Assembly (NCBI RefSeq): GCF_000003815.2
Contig: NC_049988.1
Location: 19,843,335-19,907,334 of the forward strand
Origin: Branchiostoma floridae
Lineage: Eukaryota; Chordata; Leptocardii; Amphioxiformes; Branchiostomatidae
Length of the DNA: 64,000 nt
Direction: 5' to 3'
In this document: positions 1 through 11,379 of the stretch, in pieces
How positions within the stretch are numbered: position 1 is the first letter of the stretch
How the letters are laid out: the number at the start of each line of letters is the position of its first letter
Position numbers and translations under genes: made by a program
Notes under the pieces: model-generated
The model's database searches: none
Told to the model about the DNA's origin: nothing
Seen by the model: only the letters and a program-made list of their open reading frames with translations

Positions 1-1478
1 GGGGGGCTCCATTTACAACGGCCACTTTATTTGCCGTTTGCTATCTATTAAAGGCTTCTGTTAATGTGGCTCTAATAGCAAAATCTATATCTGGCATTAC
101 GTCGCTGTTTATCACGTCATGGGTGTGCTGCAGATTGGGCGGTTTGTACAGTCTTGTGTGTGGTTTTGTTTTCATTGAGTTGGTTTTTAATTTCCTGTTA
201 TTATTATTCATGCTTCCAAATGTTTTGATTAGGCTAATAAATGATGTCATATTAATTAATCTGATTGACTTTTAATTTAACTAAGTTATTTCTACTTCTG
301 TTTTTTTCAGTCACCTTTTTTATATTTCTATGACTGTCTGGATCGTTTGCAGCTCAATTGTTTTTTTTTTAAATTACCTAATTGGAGTTAGGAGTTTACT
401 TGTTGAATAAAACATACGTGACATGGACGTATGTGGTTTGGTCATAATAGATGATCGGGTCAATAAATGAATAAGTAATGATTTTTGTAAAATAGATTTA
501 ACCGCGTCTTCCATGATCCCTCTGGGGCCAATTATAAACCTTGAATTGCAATTTAACGATCCACATGCAGGACTTACAGAACGGTCAAACAAGGTCATAC
601 TGTTAAACTTCGACCTTTCATGTTTCTCCCTGAATTGTAATTTAGAAAAGAAAGGAAGTAAGAATATCATTCTGACTTTAATGAATATAATTACCAGTAA
701 TAAGCCCTAAGGGAACTAAGTGTACTCAATCGACCTGACTTGAATTTTGCTGAAGGTTACTTAAAGTATCTTGCAATTGCGACCAGCAGGCGACCTGTTG
801 TCGACATGGAAAATCGAACAAAGCTGGACAAGAGGATAGAAAAAGGAAAGGGCTGTTGCGCTCGAACTTCAGGTACTACCTAACTAGCAGTTCATTCTTT
901 CTCTTATTTTGGTGTGGCCGCTATCAACCGGCTGATAATTCTGTCCTAATTCTAACCTTGTATTATCAACGTATTCCGATAGATACCGCTACTACACAAT
1001 GATGCTTTCATAATAATAGCCAGCTGCATATATCCCATATGTTGGTAGAAGGCGCTTCTAATCAGCTAGTAAACCAGCCAAAACGGATAATCCATAAACG
1101 CAGGATACAGGGACATAATGAAGTGCTATATGCTGTATAATTCAACTAGCATTTGAAGCAATGTTTACCGTTGCATGGACTAGCATACAAACACTCTAAC
1201 CTGCCACTACAGTATGTAATCGAACACCACAAGGTGTCCTTTACTTACCAGTAACTACAGTGACAAGAGAATGATCTTGGTCAATTGCCTCAAAGTAAGA
1301 CGAAAAGGCAGAGAATGCAGGAAGGAAACGATATGCAATAAGGTAAACATAGAAATGAGGCAGCACTACGGATTTCGATAGGTGACTAATATTGCAATTA
1401 TCTCTGGAAACGATCTAATTGAATAAAACGATACCTCTTTAGCTACATTGCTTCTATACTTTAAGTAACTTTTCCACG
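1..1478. other. Unassigned noncoding sequence
   Basis: AT-rich sequence with no ORF above about 100 codons, no convincing splice-bounded exon and no clear repeat against the rest of the window. The short ORFs overlap on both strands and look like chance. Confidence 0.5.
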
Positions 1479-1675
1479 TTAACCCTATCCAGACCGGGCT
1501 TTTTTGGGCTACCTGGGACGGGGGGGGGGGGGGGGGAGGGGGCTCTTTTGACCCCCCCTTCGTAATTTCAAAACAGCTTGGGTTACGATCACTAAATGTG
1601 GAGGGGATGATGTACTAGTAAAGTTTTATATTTTCCATAAGTTTGGTGTCGTTATGACGTAATATGACGTAATTA

Positions 1676-2067
1676 TGACGTCATAATGTCATATTCTAGG
1701 CTAAAATCGTCTACATATGAAATTTCCGCTATACTTAAAGGTATTAAAAAAACGATGACTATAAAGGTTACATTATTAGTGTCTAAGTCTACCAAGTTTT
1801 GTTGCCAATGACGACGACACTGACGCCAATATGACGTCAGAAAATGACGTCATGTGTCCGCCGTCTTGGATGGACAAGCTTGAATTTTCTAAAATACGAT
1901 TTTTTCCACATATAACCCCAAAACCCAATGGAAGTAGACTAAAAAGGTTCAAATGATTGTGTTTTGTAAGAAACTAAAAGATTTTGACGGAATTTGAGTA
2001 AAAATAACATGTATTTATCGTTGAAAATGGCATTGTCCACCATCTTGGATTTTGACCCATGACGTCA
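1676..2067. promoter_or_regulatory. Cluster of four CRE palindromes in the transposon
   Basis: Perfect TGACGTCA occurs at 1676-1683, 1832-1839, 1845-1852 and 2060-2067, with two TGACGTAA half-variants at about 1655-1672. TGACGTCA is the full CREB/ATF site. Density is far above chance for an 8-mer. Binding is not shown; the motif could also be a transposase-binding subrepeat. Confidence 0.5.
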
Positions 2068-2230
2068 TCAAATTAGCATAAATAACGAATAATTAATTAG
2101 AAATGTAACTTAGAATTACACAGGATCTTAATGATATAGATAAACAAGTTTGGTTTAGCAATAAAAGTATGAAATCCCATAATTCAAACTGAAATTAGTA
2201 AATTTGGTAAAATATGCCTGTCAGAAACCC

Positions 2231-2244
2231 GTTGCCATGGCAAC
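2231..2244. promoter_or_regulatory. Perfect palindromic X-box (RFX-type site)
   Basis: GTTGCCATGGCAAC is a full palindrome matching the RFX X-box consensus GTNRCCNNRGYAAC at every fixed base. It lies inside the TTAA-flanked element, about 170 bp from its right end. Function is inference. Confidence 0.5.
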
Positions 2245-2442
2245 GCGAAAAATCACAAACTAAATTTTTTTTCAAAGAATTGTTGCTAACAATATTTTTG
2301 GAAAAGTCACCAAGTTTCGTAGTCCTAGCACACGTCGTTCGGCAGTTATACGACGTCAAAGTTGGCGTGGGCACTTTTAGCCCCCCCCCCCCCCCGTCTG
2401 GATAGGGTTTTAAAACGTAATTAATTAGCGATGACTATACTT

Positions 2443-2866
2443 ATGGATCTCGTGATGGACTGTGCAGGTCATTTGTACATACGGACCACCCTGATGCCTA
2501 CATTTTGTCACCTCTTCTGCACTGAAGACTAGATCATATCTGATTTTACATTGAATTCGCTGCTGCAAAAGTAAGCATGAAAATGCAGAGGGAGGCTAAG
2601 ACAGCTTTTCTGCTGAGATTGAAAATACGAGTATCTACTGAAATATTATCTACCAAAGCAACATGATACCCGAATCACATAATCTTTGCCAATACTCGAG
2701 TTACCTTACCTAACGCTGCATCTTTAAGTTTTTATTCATAAGAACTGACCTACTTGTAGATCTCGTGAGGAACTGTAAAGGCCATTTGTAGATTCGCCTC
2801 ACCTTAATGTCAGCATTAGGTCGCCCTTTATAGACAAGAGACTAAACATTATCTGATTTTAATTAC
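2443..2866. repeat. Diverged two-unit tandem repeat, period about 313 bp
   Basis: A block beginning GATCTCGTGA and running through CATTTGTA to ATATCTGATTTTA (2443-2556) recurs at 2757-2866 with many substitutions (ATTATCTGATTTTA). It is an old duplication; no coding potential seen. Confidence 0.55.
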
Positions 2867-5800
2867 AAAAGAAGCCAATGGCTTATATTCCATCTGAAAT
2901 CAATCTTAGACCGCGCCCTCACGTAACCTTTCGTGACATTTACCTGTTATGCTAATTTCAATGCTGACATTTTCCGCATCTTTACGGTTTATCTGCCACA
3001 TCAGGTGGAAATTTCCATAAGTGGGGTATCTAATCAGATTGCTTCTAATGATGTACTGAACTGCTAAAATGCAATATGAAATGTGTTAATGACTATAAAA
3101 AGGAGCCATCCAGACATACAGAGATAAAATAAGTAAGTAAATACCTTTGTGTACGGAATAACATTAGTATCACATTTTGAGAATAAGAGAAAAAGAACTG
3201 CATATTCCGTTCTGTGGAGGTAGTGGTGCAATTTGCTGAAAATACGTTAGGTGGCACTTTTAAACAATTTTCATTCCAGCCATGCAATGAGTAGAAGTTT
3301 TACATCTTACGGCTATACTTTTCTCAATCATTTTCAGATCCATTTTAGATAGAAATACGTTTATGCCCGGGCTATGATTCCATGATACCGTCATGTCATA
3401 TAGAATAAATCCGATGACAGACTCACAAAACTCGTCTTTCCGGTCTGTAATCAAGATCCATGTGTCTTTAATAACATTAGCCTTGGCCGTGCAGCTCATA
3501 CTTTACAGTCTGCACGCCGAGTTTCCTGTCTACCGGCAGGAAAATGTATTAATCAAGTTTACAGTAGGGAGTAAAGACGGGTTTTATGGTCGCCGCGAGA
3601 GCCATTAGAGGCGAAGTCTTCCTGTTTATGAGGAGATCCCGCCATAAAGACAGGCCGCGATCGTTCCGCTGCTCACCCCGCCAGCTGAACACCCCGCTTT
3701 TATGTCGGCTTTACTCGTGATGGCGGGGAACCTGCTGGTAGGGTCTGATTAAAATTGTGTTGGCTGGTGGAAGGGCTTGTGGGGACACAGCGGTTACTTT
3801 CAGTTTTTAAAATAGAATTTGTGTGTGCTTCTATATAAAAACACGAATAGTTGTTTGTTACATTGACACCATCATGTAATAAAAATGTCTGTGTCTGTGT
3901 GTCTTAGTGTGTGTCCTTAGATGGCCTTAGTCCAAATTTATTGTCAGTTGAAGATGACACGGTTCTAAAGTTCTTCCCGCAGGCAGAGTTGGCCATGATC
4001 CAATTTTTTTCCGATAGAGAACATTGAGCTCTGTTCTATTTTATTCCACTACATTTCTTTATATTGTCTACAACATACATATTTCCATAAATAGTTATCT
4101 AATCATTACTTTTTATCCATTCATTCGTTTATTGTAGTAATTCATATTAATCTGTGTTCATGTAAGGCCCCTTCTATCGGGTTTGTGTCTTTTCAACTCT
4201 CTAATATGAATGTTTATGTATTTGTATGCTCAGTATCCCTTGGCCCTCATTCCATTAGGTGGTGATCACAAGTATAACTAAGATGACCACAAAACACACA
4301 AAGTGTGAAAAACTCCCAGTTCATCTGTGAAATCCGCTGGGTACCTGATCTGTCAAATCAGTCTAGATATGCTGCAGCAAAAATCGCCACCCTAGTGGGA
4401 TGTGGTTATGAGATATGGCGCCCATACCACACGACTGCGCAGGCTTCCCTCTCAACCGTTCCGCAGGCAATGGGCCGGCACTGCTGTCTAATGGGGCTGA
4501 TACTTGAACTCCAAACCGATCGATATCAGGCTCTTTAGATCGATACTCTTGCCATAATTTGTAGCCTCGCGGTTTATCTTAATACTCTTGTAGATAAACT
4601 GATGACTCGTAGGAATAAAGGACGTTCGTTAAGTCCCTGTGCAGTTTGTTTAGATGTGTCTTATCAGTAGTGACACTACGCGAATCGATACACGCTTCCC
4701 AACCGCATTTATAACAGAGTCTGTTGTCTTCGGGTTCATCTCAATATCAATGTAATAGTGATTTTGCTTAATCGCTCTGAATGTGGATCCAAATAAGATA
4801 TGCATTGAAATAATCAATATTAGCCCCTGGATCGATCTAATCAAATGTGTTTGTTGTCTTTGGTTCATTTTGAAATTCATGAAGTCAAATCTAATGTGCA
4901 CGGTAATTTGTGATAATGAGTCGCTTGTTTGATCCGGTTGGTGTTTCTTATTATCATGAATTTGCATGCATTGGGTTTGCGCGATGGGCAGGACTGGTGA
5001 ATCACGTAACCAACGAGTTTGAAGACTCCTTTAAGAATCGTATTATTAGCCTACAGTCCCCTTTCCTTGATAAGCCGGGTCCACACGTGCCAATACGTTC
5101 AAGTCCGTATAAGGTCCGTATTGAATTTCTAGCCTCTACCAGGATCTACAGGTAGCTAGGAAAATAGAAATTGTAGAAATGTACTGCCAGAGGAGTTAGC
5201 TGCCCAAGGAGTATGCTGTACGATCAACTTACTCTTCTGGCATGTTATTTGGCTATATTTGACCAATTTATATTATTTCTCCAGCGGCATGTGGAGCCTG
5301 GTAGAGTCTAAGACTTCCATCGATACGGACTTTGATACAGACTTTAATATATACGCTCGTGTGAACCCATCTTTACTGAATGACTGATAGGGCATTCACC
5401 CCGACTACCTTTGCATGGTACCGGGTGATCGCTGTTGGTTAACTTTATCAAAATGTCACCCCACGCATCCCCTTTGCAAATGCCTTTACTCCCTCGTATC
5501 ATTCCATTCAGGCAGAGTGCCCTCCGTCTCTCTACAGGAGTCTATTAATACAGGGCTGCCGATACTACATTAGACTTTCCCTTTCAGTGGGGTTTTACCA
5601 TCTAACAGAGTATAAAGGTCGACGAATGTCACGCTCCGGGTTTCTCATCTTCTCCTGAGCCACCTTTTCAGAGGGAATGTATATCTTACTCACGATTCCC
5701 GTTACGTTGAAAGGCAGGGGCAGGTCCGAGACTCCCCGGTGCTGTACAGAATTGAAAGACCAAGCCTTTAATTTACTTGCCATACAAATAAAGTAATTGC

Positions 5801-6172
5801 ATGACAGAAAGGTCAGTGCGGGTGCTCGCCGCACGCGGAGTACGCGGCGGGGGCTACAATGACTGATCCCGTGATCCTGGCGTGGCGCCCGCCGTGCTAA
5901 GCCGGGAGTTCCGCCGCTGAAACAGAAGCGATTGCACCGCGAAGCCAGCCACACAAGGAGAACCCTTTCTCAAATGGGCTCCGGCTCTTCCGGGATTTCG
6001 TGCTCATTTCCGGGAATGGACATGCTCCATTATGGGAGGATGTGTGAAGGTCAAAGGTGCTAGCGATTCTAAGCCATATTAATGTCTGGATCTGTGCAGG
6101 AGAAAGAGTGACAGGACAAGACTTCTATAGGGTCTTTCCGTTTTCTAATGCAAATAGTTTGTATGCTAGAAC
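2867..6172. other. Unassigned sequence with two GC-rich islands
   Basis: No supported gene. Two GC-rich patches stand out from the AT-rich background: 3560-3750, with several ATAAA/TTTAT motifs of posterior-Hox/Cdx type (GCCATAAA near 3641), and 5820-6020, rich in CpG and CGCC/GGCG. A short GT-rich stretch lies at 3888-3920. Either island could be a regulatory element or an unrecognised exon; neither has a clear open frame with splice signals. Confidence 0.35.
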
Positions 6173-6394
6173 TAAAGCCCCTTTCCCACTAGACGCCGAT
6201 TGCGCTGCGCTCTCACTGCGACCCGATATCATACAGTATGCAAAAGTGTGACTGAGAGGACAAAAAAACAAACATAGTGTGAAAAAATTGTTTGTTTTTT
6301 TTTTCAATACAATTCTTTGAACCATCTGCCAAATCTCGGGTCGCAGAGAGAGCGCGACGAGAGCGCCGTCCTATAGCTAGTGGAAAGGGGATTT
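6173..6394 (-). mobile_element. MITE family 1, copy A
   Basis: Ends match the family pattern: CCCCTTTCCCACTAGA on the left and CTAGTGGAAAGGGG on the right, with subterminal GCGCTCTCACTGCGACC and GGTCGCAGAGAGAGCGC. The asymmetric core (AAGTGTGACTGAGAGGACA) is reversed relative to copies B, D, E and G. There is no ORF; it is a non-autonomous element of about 220 bp. Confidence 0.8.
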
Positions 6395-7259
6395 AAGCCA
6401 GGTTAAGGTCCCAACCTGTGCGAGAGAAAGAGCGACATGACTGGCCTGGTATACAGACAAATCATACCTGCCTAGTCTTGTTGTTCTAACATGCAAACAG
6501 TTTGTATGGGAGAACCAAGGAGGTATTATCATTGATAAAACCTCATTGAGAGAACTAAGAGACTCAAAAGTAAGGTCTGACAGGACAAGAGTGACTGAGC
6601 ATGCAGGACTTCCCCATTATTTATAGGTTGGCTAACAGGAATAGTTGATAGGTTAACGACAGAACGAAACATTCCCTATATGCTCAAAATTGTAAAATGT
6701 TTCAACAATCGATTATATTTCTTAACTTCATAAACATTTATGACAGTCGTTTGGCATGATGAGTTTAGCAGTCAATGAACCCCACAGCTACAGAAAAAAA
6801 ATTATTTGTTCCTGCATTGCATTTTGTTTACATTTCAAAAAAAATCAACATGAGCACATGAGTGATTGGCATGTACCAAGCTGGGCAAAACCTACCGATT
6901 TATTCTTGAAAAACTTGAACCTCTAGGGGCAACACTGCAGTTTGTATCTAGAACGACATCAAATCCTGGTGATTTACCCACTAATGTTCTCCCTGGGGAC
7001 ACAGAGTTGATGTATGGAGGGATTTCCAAGAAGACATCGCGTCGATAAAATCAAACTCCTCCTTAGGAACAGATGTAGAAAACACTGAGTGTTTGCATAG
7101 AGCTGGTGCCGCAACAGACCCCTGGAGGTAAACCTGCTGTAACTATTTACTTTTTTTTTTATTTTCATTTAAGAGACTTAAGTCATGCCACTAGCCTAAA
7201 CATCCTTGATGTGTAGCTAAAAAGGGCAGGTACTTCTTAACGGATTGGAATCCCCTCAG
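6395..7259. other. Unassigned noncoding sequence
   Basis: Shortly after copy A there is a diverged echo of the sequence left of it (GACAGGACAAG and ATGCAAACAGTTTGTATG at 6490-6600 resemble GACAGGACAAG and ATGCAAATAGTTTGTATG at 6110-6170). This suggests an old duplication around the MITE. No gene seen. Confidence 0.4.
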
Positions 7260-7510
7260 CTAGTGCATCACTGATTGGAGGAGCAGCTTCCTAAGGCGGT
7301 GCGTCCGTCCCCAGACATAAGTGTGTCTGCCCGGCACACAGTTTTTTCATTAGTCCATTTAGCAGTTAATAAAGACCCGGACCTGCTGACTCCGATGACG
7401 TGGTGCCAGGTCAGAGGTCACGGGCAGGGGGACGTCACAGCTCCCCTCGGTCTGCTGCCTGTCAATCATACCGTAAAGAAGCTACGGAGCTGGAATATCA
7501 AAGATGCATG
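7260..7510. promoter_or_regulatory. Candidate cis-regulatory module (DR1, CRE, PBX-MEIS)
   Basis: A GC-richer island of about 250 bp with dense motif matches: AGGTCAGAGGTCA (7408-7420) is a perfect DR1 nuclear-receptor element; GATGACGTGG (about 7394) and GACGTCAC (7431-7438) are CRE-like; CTGTCAATCA (7459-7468) is the reverse complement of the PBX-MEIS composite TGATTGACAG. A 78-codon ORF overlaps it but lacks other coding signs. The enhancer role is inference from motif clustering. Confidence 0.4.
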
Positions 7511-7791
7511 AGTTTCTCAAGATACCACGAGTATAGTTGTACACTGGCTATGTAAAGGACGTTTTTTCCCGGCAAACTGTTGTCATTTACATCGAAATAA
7601 AGTCAAATAACTACTAGTCGTACATGTATAGTAAGGATCATATTTTTCTTAGTTTGAGCTTATCTATTCATGGAAAACTCAACTTTATTGATAATCGGGG
7701 ACGAATTGGCCAGATTCAGAACGATGTCCCTCACTAATCATCAACAGCCATTATCGTTTTTGTGTTTTATTGAATTTTTAAATATCCTAAG

Positions 7792-8201
7792 TGGGACCGC
7801 GTGGCACGATCGGGAGCGCGTTGGTCTCAGGCCCGAGAGGTCCCGGGTTCAAATCCGCTTGCCGTGTCACCGATCTTGTGCCCTTGGGAAAGGCACTTTA
7901 CACGACTTTCCTCACCTAACTCAGGTGTAAATGAGTACATAGCTGCGGCTAGTGGCAGTGACAGGCCTTTGTGGTGGTGAAAGGCCATAGGGGCATGTTC
8001 GGGCATGACGCACCCGCCATGACACATGAGTCAGGGGTAGGAGGAACCCCTTGCATCCTTGGTCGGAAGTCCTCCTAGGAGACGGAAACTCCAAACAACA
8101 AACCTCTGTGGATCTGCCGCTACCAGCCCAAAGCTGCCTAGGCAGATCCGTGTAATGAGTTGTATCATTGGCAAATAAATAAATAAATAAATAAAATAAA
8201 T
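7792..8201 (+). mobile_element. tRNA-derived SINE, near full length
   Basis: The head has a pol III A box (TGGCACGATCGG, 7802-7813) and B box (GGGTTCAAATCC, 7845-7856). It is followed by a body motif CTTGGGAAAGGCACTTTACA, a second body part (GTAGGAGGAACCCC, GGAAGTCCTCC) and an (AAAT)n tail at 8173-8201. The body matches the minus-strand copy at 30355-30557 and the fragment at 22773-22856, confirming a dispersed family. A short AT tail and no ORF fit mobilisation by a LINE. Confidence 0.85.
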
Positions 8202-8400
8202 CCTGGTGACCTCTTAAGCTTATAGAATTGTTGAGCTGAATTTCAAAACCGCATTTAACCCAAATACATGCGTGATTACATGGTTTACACGATCCCCACG
8301 TTAAGGCTTTAAATGTCATTTTCACGATGCAAGAAACACTTAAGTATGTTCCAAGTAAGCATTGGTTTCACCCAGTAAGGCATTGTTGATTATATGTTTT

Positions 8401-8735
8401 AATGAATGAATGAATGGTTTTTATTTCACATCAAGCGACAAACAATGACATACAATGGCAGCCTTTATTTCTTCGGCTGAATTGCAGTATGCTTTACACA
8501 TGTTACAATTAAAATGAACAGCAATAGAAGTGCACAATTCCACACATTATAAAACATAACAATAATCACTTTTAAGATATCTGTGTATACTTTCAAAGGT
8601 TATTTATACCTCTAGCACTTTGAACTGTTTAGCAAGTCGACAAGGTAGGGTAGTGTAGTCTTCCTATACCTATCGGTTCTACAGTGGAATTGTGTTATCT
8701 GGTGTTTGGACCTGAGGTTTCTGCCATGTAGGCTC
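8401..8735 (-). mobile_element. 5'-truncated LINE 3' end, reverse orientation
   Basis: Begins with (AATG)n at 8401-8417 followed by TTTTTATTTCACATC and an ACAATGACATACAATGG stretch. This resembles the 3' UTR of the LINE at 40085 in style: tandem tail, TTTATT poly(A)-signal complement, CATACAATG-rich. Read on the minus strand it is a LINE tail with (CATT)n. The inner boundary is uncertain and no ORF remains. Confidence 0.5.
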
Positions 8736-9339
8736 ACCCGAGTTGGCGGTAGCCATTTTTAGAAAAAGGACGAGCTCAGCAAAGAGGTACCAAACAGAGT
8801 TCGTGCCGTCTGTTGCACAGATGTCTGAAGACATCAATTTTCGGCCGTTTTCAAAGAAAGCTTCAAGAGAATGTCATCCATATAATCAAATTAGCCACCA
8901 TGACCTACTTTATTATGAGTGTTCTGAGTAGATCATACATCTCGTCTTTGATCCCGACAAAAATTTAAGTGGTTCTCTACACTTTCTCATAATCAATGCG
9001 TCCTAGTGACCCCGATAGTTCAAAGTAAGGTCACATCAAAGTGAGTAAGTCAGCTTTGAAGCCCATAAAAAGAGCTGCCTGCACATCGACCGCGCCACTA
9101 CAAAGGTGGATCCATCAGTACCATGATGGGCAGGAAGATAACATCTCTTCTGCGGTCAGCTTTGGCACGCTCTTTCTAATTGGCTGTCATATCGGTCTTC
9201 ATCAATCCTAGTGTTAGGCGTTAAACATCAAAGTACATTATGCACGCTCTACTCTACTATTTGATTACAGAATACGATATGCGTTATTTGACCACACGTC
9301 AAGTGTCTCTCAATTTTAGCGTTTTCTAGTTAGAAAGTC
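8736..9339. other. Unassigned noncoding sequence
   Basis: No ORF, splice-bounded exon or repeat recognised. A short ORF (8743-8931) has no supporting features. Confidence 0.4.
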
Positions 9340-9600
9340 AGTGCAATAGACGAATGATATAGAGCCAGATACCAGTATATATCTTCAATATCTTAAAGTA
9401 TATTTATGCATTCCAAAGCAGTGTGCTATCTACGATTTTATTTAGAATTATGCTACGGGCACAATTTGTGCTGATGCATGGATTATCTTCTTTGGACTGA
9501 AGTAATTGGAATTACCAAGATTGCCACCAATTGCATATTCCTTGATATTCATTTTGCTGCGCCGCATATCTTAAATGCATTGTGTATGGCAGGTGTATTC
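9340..9600 (+). repeat. Dispersed repeat, copy 1
   Basis: Contains GACGAATGATATAGAGCCAG followed by a GTGCTGATGCATGGATTAT block and TGGAATTACCAA, ending near CATTGTGTATGG. The same order of motifs recurs at 13230-13530, so it is a duplicated or transposed unit. No ORF or termini identified, so the class is unknown. Confidence 0.65.
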
Positions 9601-10033
9601 TTTCAGCACTCTGGTAATGTAGTGTAAACTTAATTGTGACAAAACCATCAAAATCCATGCTTTGGTCGTATCCACGTGTTTACAATTGCTCCGTTTTATG
9701 CACATCTTAGGGAGAAACATTTAGTACAACTATATCCAATAGTACAGATAAAGTTTCAGTTTGTACCAAAAACTCGGCCGTCCTAGGGCAGGAGTCCACG
9801 GATTGATCTGTTTCTACTCGGTAACTAAGCGGCGCGAGTTTGTTTAAATTGTGGGATTGGCACATGATTTGACGGAACACGGCCGCCTCAATACGCTAAT
9901 GGACGGTGCTAAATTAGCCAACTTTTCTTGGCTCAGCGTCAGACAGCACCGCAAAACTTTAACTTCAACCACGATTGCTTACTCAGCAGGTCTAAACATT
10001 TGGTTAATCGCTGCGTATGTAAAAGACTGACGT
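9601..10033. other. Unassigned noncoding sequence
   Basis: No gene or repeat recognised between the dispersed repeat and the next SINE. Confidence 0.4.
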
Positions 10034-10195
10034 TGTAGTGGCGTAACTGGTAGAGCGTTCGGCTCTAATTCTAGGTCCCGAGTTCGATACCACCGACGTT
10101 GTGCACTTTGGAATGACACTCTACACGACTTTTCATGACGGTGGAGTGACGCCCACCGAGCCTCTTCGGCTTATCTGTCTAATTATGTGGCAAAA
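10034..10195 (+). mobile_element. tRNA-derived SINE, diverged
   Basis: A box TGGCGTAACTGG (10039-10050) and B box AGTTCGATACC (10081-10091) are followed by TTGTGCACTTTGG and ACTCTACACGACTTTTCA, a diverged form of the body motif in the SINE at 7792. The 3' end is not clear. It is not a functional tRNA: no acceptor-stem pairing is visible. Confidence 0.65.
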
Positions 10196-10680
10196 CACAC
10201 CGTACGGATTTGGTGCGTGAATGTGCCAACATCTGCACATTGTTACCCCACCAAGAACCGTTATTTGTTCGTGTGTAAAAGATTGAAAAGGCTGCTTTAT
10301 CATATAGACATCTATGCATGCATTCTGTGGAGTGATTTGTTAGACCGTAGATGCTGCCATCCCAGATAATGTCTTTCCGTCACATCGATGCCCCAACGGT
10401 CCCGTATCTGGGGTTTTCCGATGTTTCCACAGAAAGGTAATTATTATAATTGATATACGACCTGTGGAACAGGTAATGGCTCCTGCAAATTGCTTCTGTC
10501 GACCGCGAACAAAGCCTGGCCACAATATGTCTTCGGTCGCAGGACACTGATGGATCAAACAGAATCACCATATTTTACCACAATAGTGTTCGAGCTAGTA
10601 GATTTTCGCCATTGTTAATGCCATTTTCGAGACCCCAGTCAACTTGTCAACCAAGCTCTTGGTAGATCTAGGAACACATA
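10196..10680. other. Unassigned noncoding sequence
   Basis: Overlapping short ORFs on both strands, none with domain or splice support. Confidence 0.4.
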
Positions 10681-10907
10681 AGGTGGTATCTCACTGCACT
10701 TGGGGCACCGGTGCGGCACTGCGGGGTTCATTCAATGCGGCACTGTTGTGTTATTTTCGACGATTTTTTTTAAATAATTAGATATTGCGTAATACGTAAA
10801 AGTATGACCTAGAAGACAACAAGATACACAAAACGTAAGTAAACCGTTCTTTATCTCTGAACCCCACCGTTTCGCACCGCTGCCCCAAGTGTAGTGAGAT
10901 ACCACCT
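10681..10907. mobile_element. MITE with about 50-bp terminal inverted repeats
   Basis: The left end AGGTGGTATCTCACT...CTTGGGGCA...GGGGTTCA (10681-10731) is complementary to the right end TGAACCCCACC...TGCCCCAAG...AGTGAGATACCACCT (about 10858-10907). The interior is AT-rich with no ORF. Flanks show TA-like duplications but not unambiguously. The family is distinct from the other MITEs here; only one copy is in the window. Confidence 0.8.
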
Positions 10908-11379
10908 AGCACTTTGACCCCATTTTTCACAGATTTATACAGATTCCCATTCTTTGCTGATAGCCCCTTTTCATCTAGTGTGGAAACTTTTGCAAATTTG
11001 TTTGAATCAGCGACTTGTAAATAATGACACGGTATTTTCGTGTATATATGTACGCATCGGCTTTGAATAATGTATATTTCACAACTGGAAAGGTTAGCAA
11101 ATATCACGTTTGAATGCAAGCTACCGTTGTGGCAAACTGGAACATTGCCAAACGAATGCGCGATCAAAGAATAGATGACATTGCGTTTCACCGCTAACAA
11201 TCGACACAGATTCAACACGCGTGGTCTTGTAGAGACCCTCATTACTTTGCTGACCGGCAATCCACTATGTCTGTTCAGCGCGTTTGAATTTACTTCTGTC
11301 AAGTTTTTACTGCCTAAACGTAAATGTTTGACTTATGTGGTTCCTTTCGAATAATGGTTTCCGCATGATAACACAATGA
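10908..11379. other. Unassigned noncoding sequence
   Basis: A 174-codon minus-strand ORF (10778-11302) crosses from here into the MITE and is treated as chance. No other feature seen. Confidence 0.4.

Larger units (their letters stand above)
1479..2413. mobile_element. Non-autonomous DNA transposon with TTAA flanks
   Basis: Terminal inverted repeats CCCTATCCAGAC (1483-1494) and GTCTGGATAGGG (2396-2407) bound about 925 bp. TTAA occurs directly outside the left end (1479-1482) and two bases outside the right end (2410-2413). A TTAA target is typical of piggyBac-like and Kolobok elements, so one of these is the likely mobilising family (inference). There is no transposase ORF, so it is non-autonomous. 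A G17 run (1520-1536) and a C15 run (2381-2395) form complementary subterminal tracts. The interior is AT-rich, has a diverged internal duplication (around 1855 and 2035, both with TCTTGGAT) and carries CRE and X-box motifs. Confidence 0.75.

Noticed and set aside
5595-5954. 119-codon minus-strand ORF
   Set aside because: Composition-driven, in a CpG-rich patch, with no family resemblance.
10778-11302. 174-codon minus-strand ORF
   Set aside because: It starts in unassigned sequence and ends inside the MITE's inverted repeat, without domain, signal peptide or splice support.
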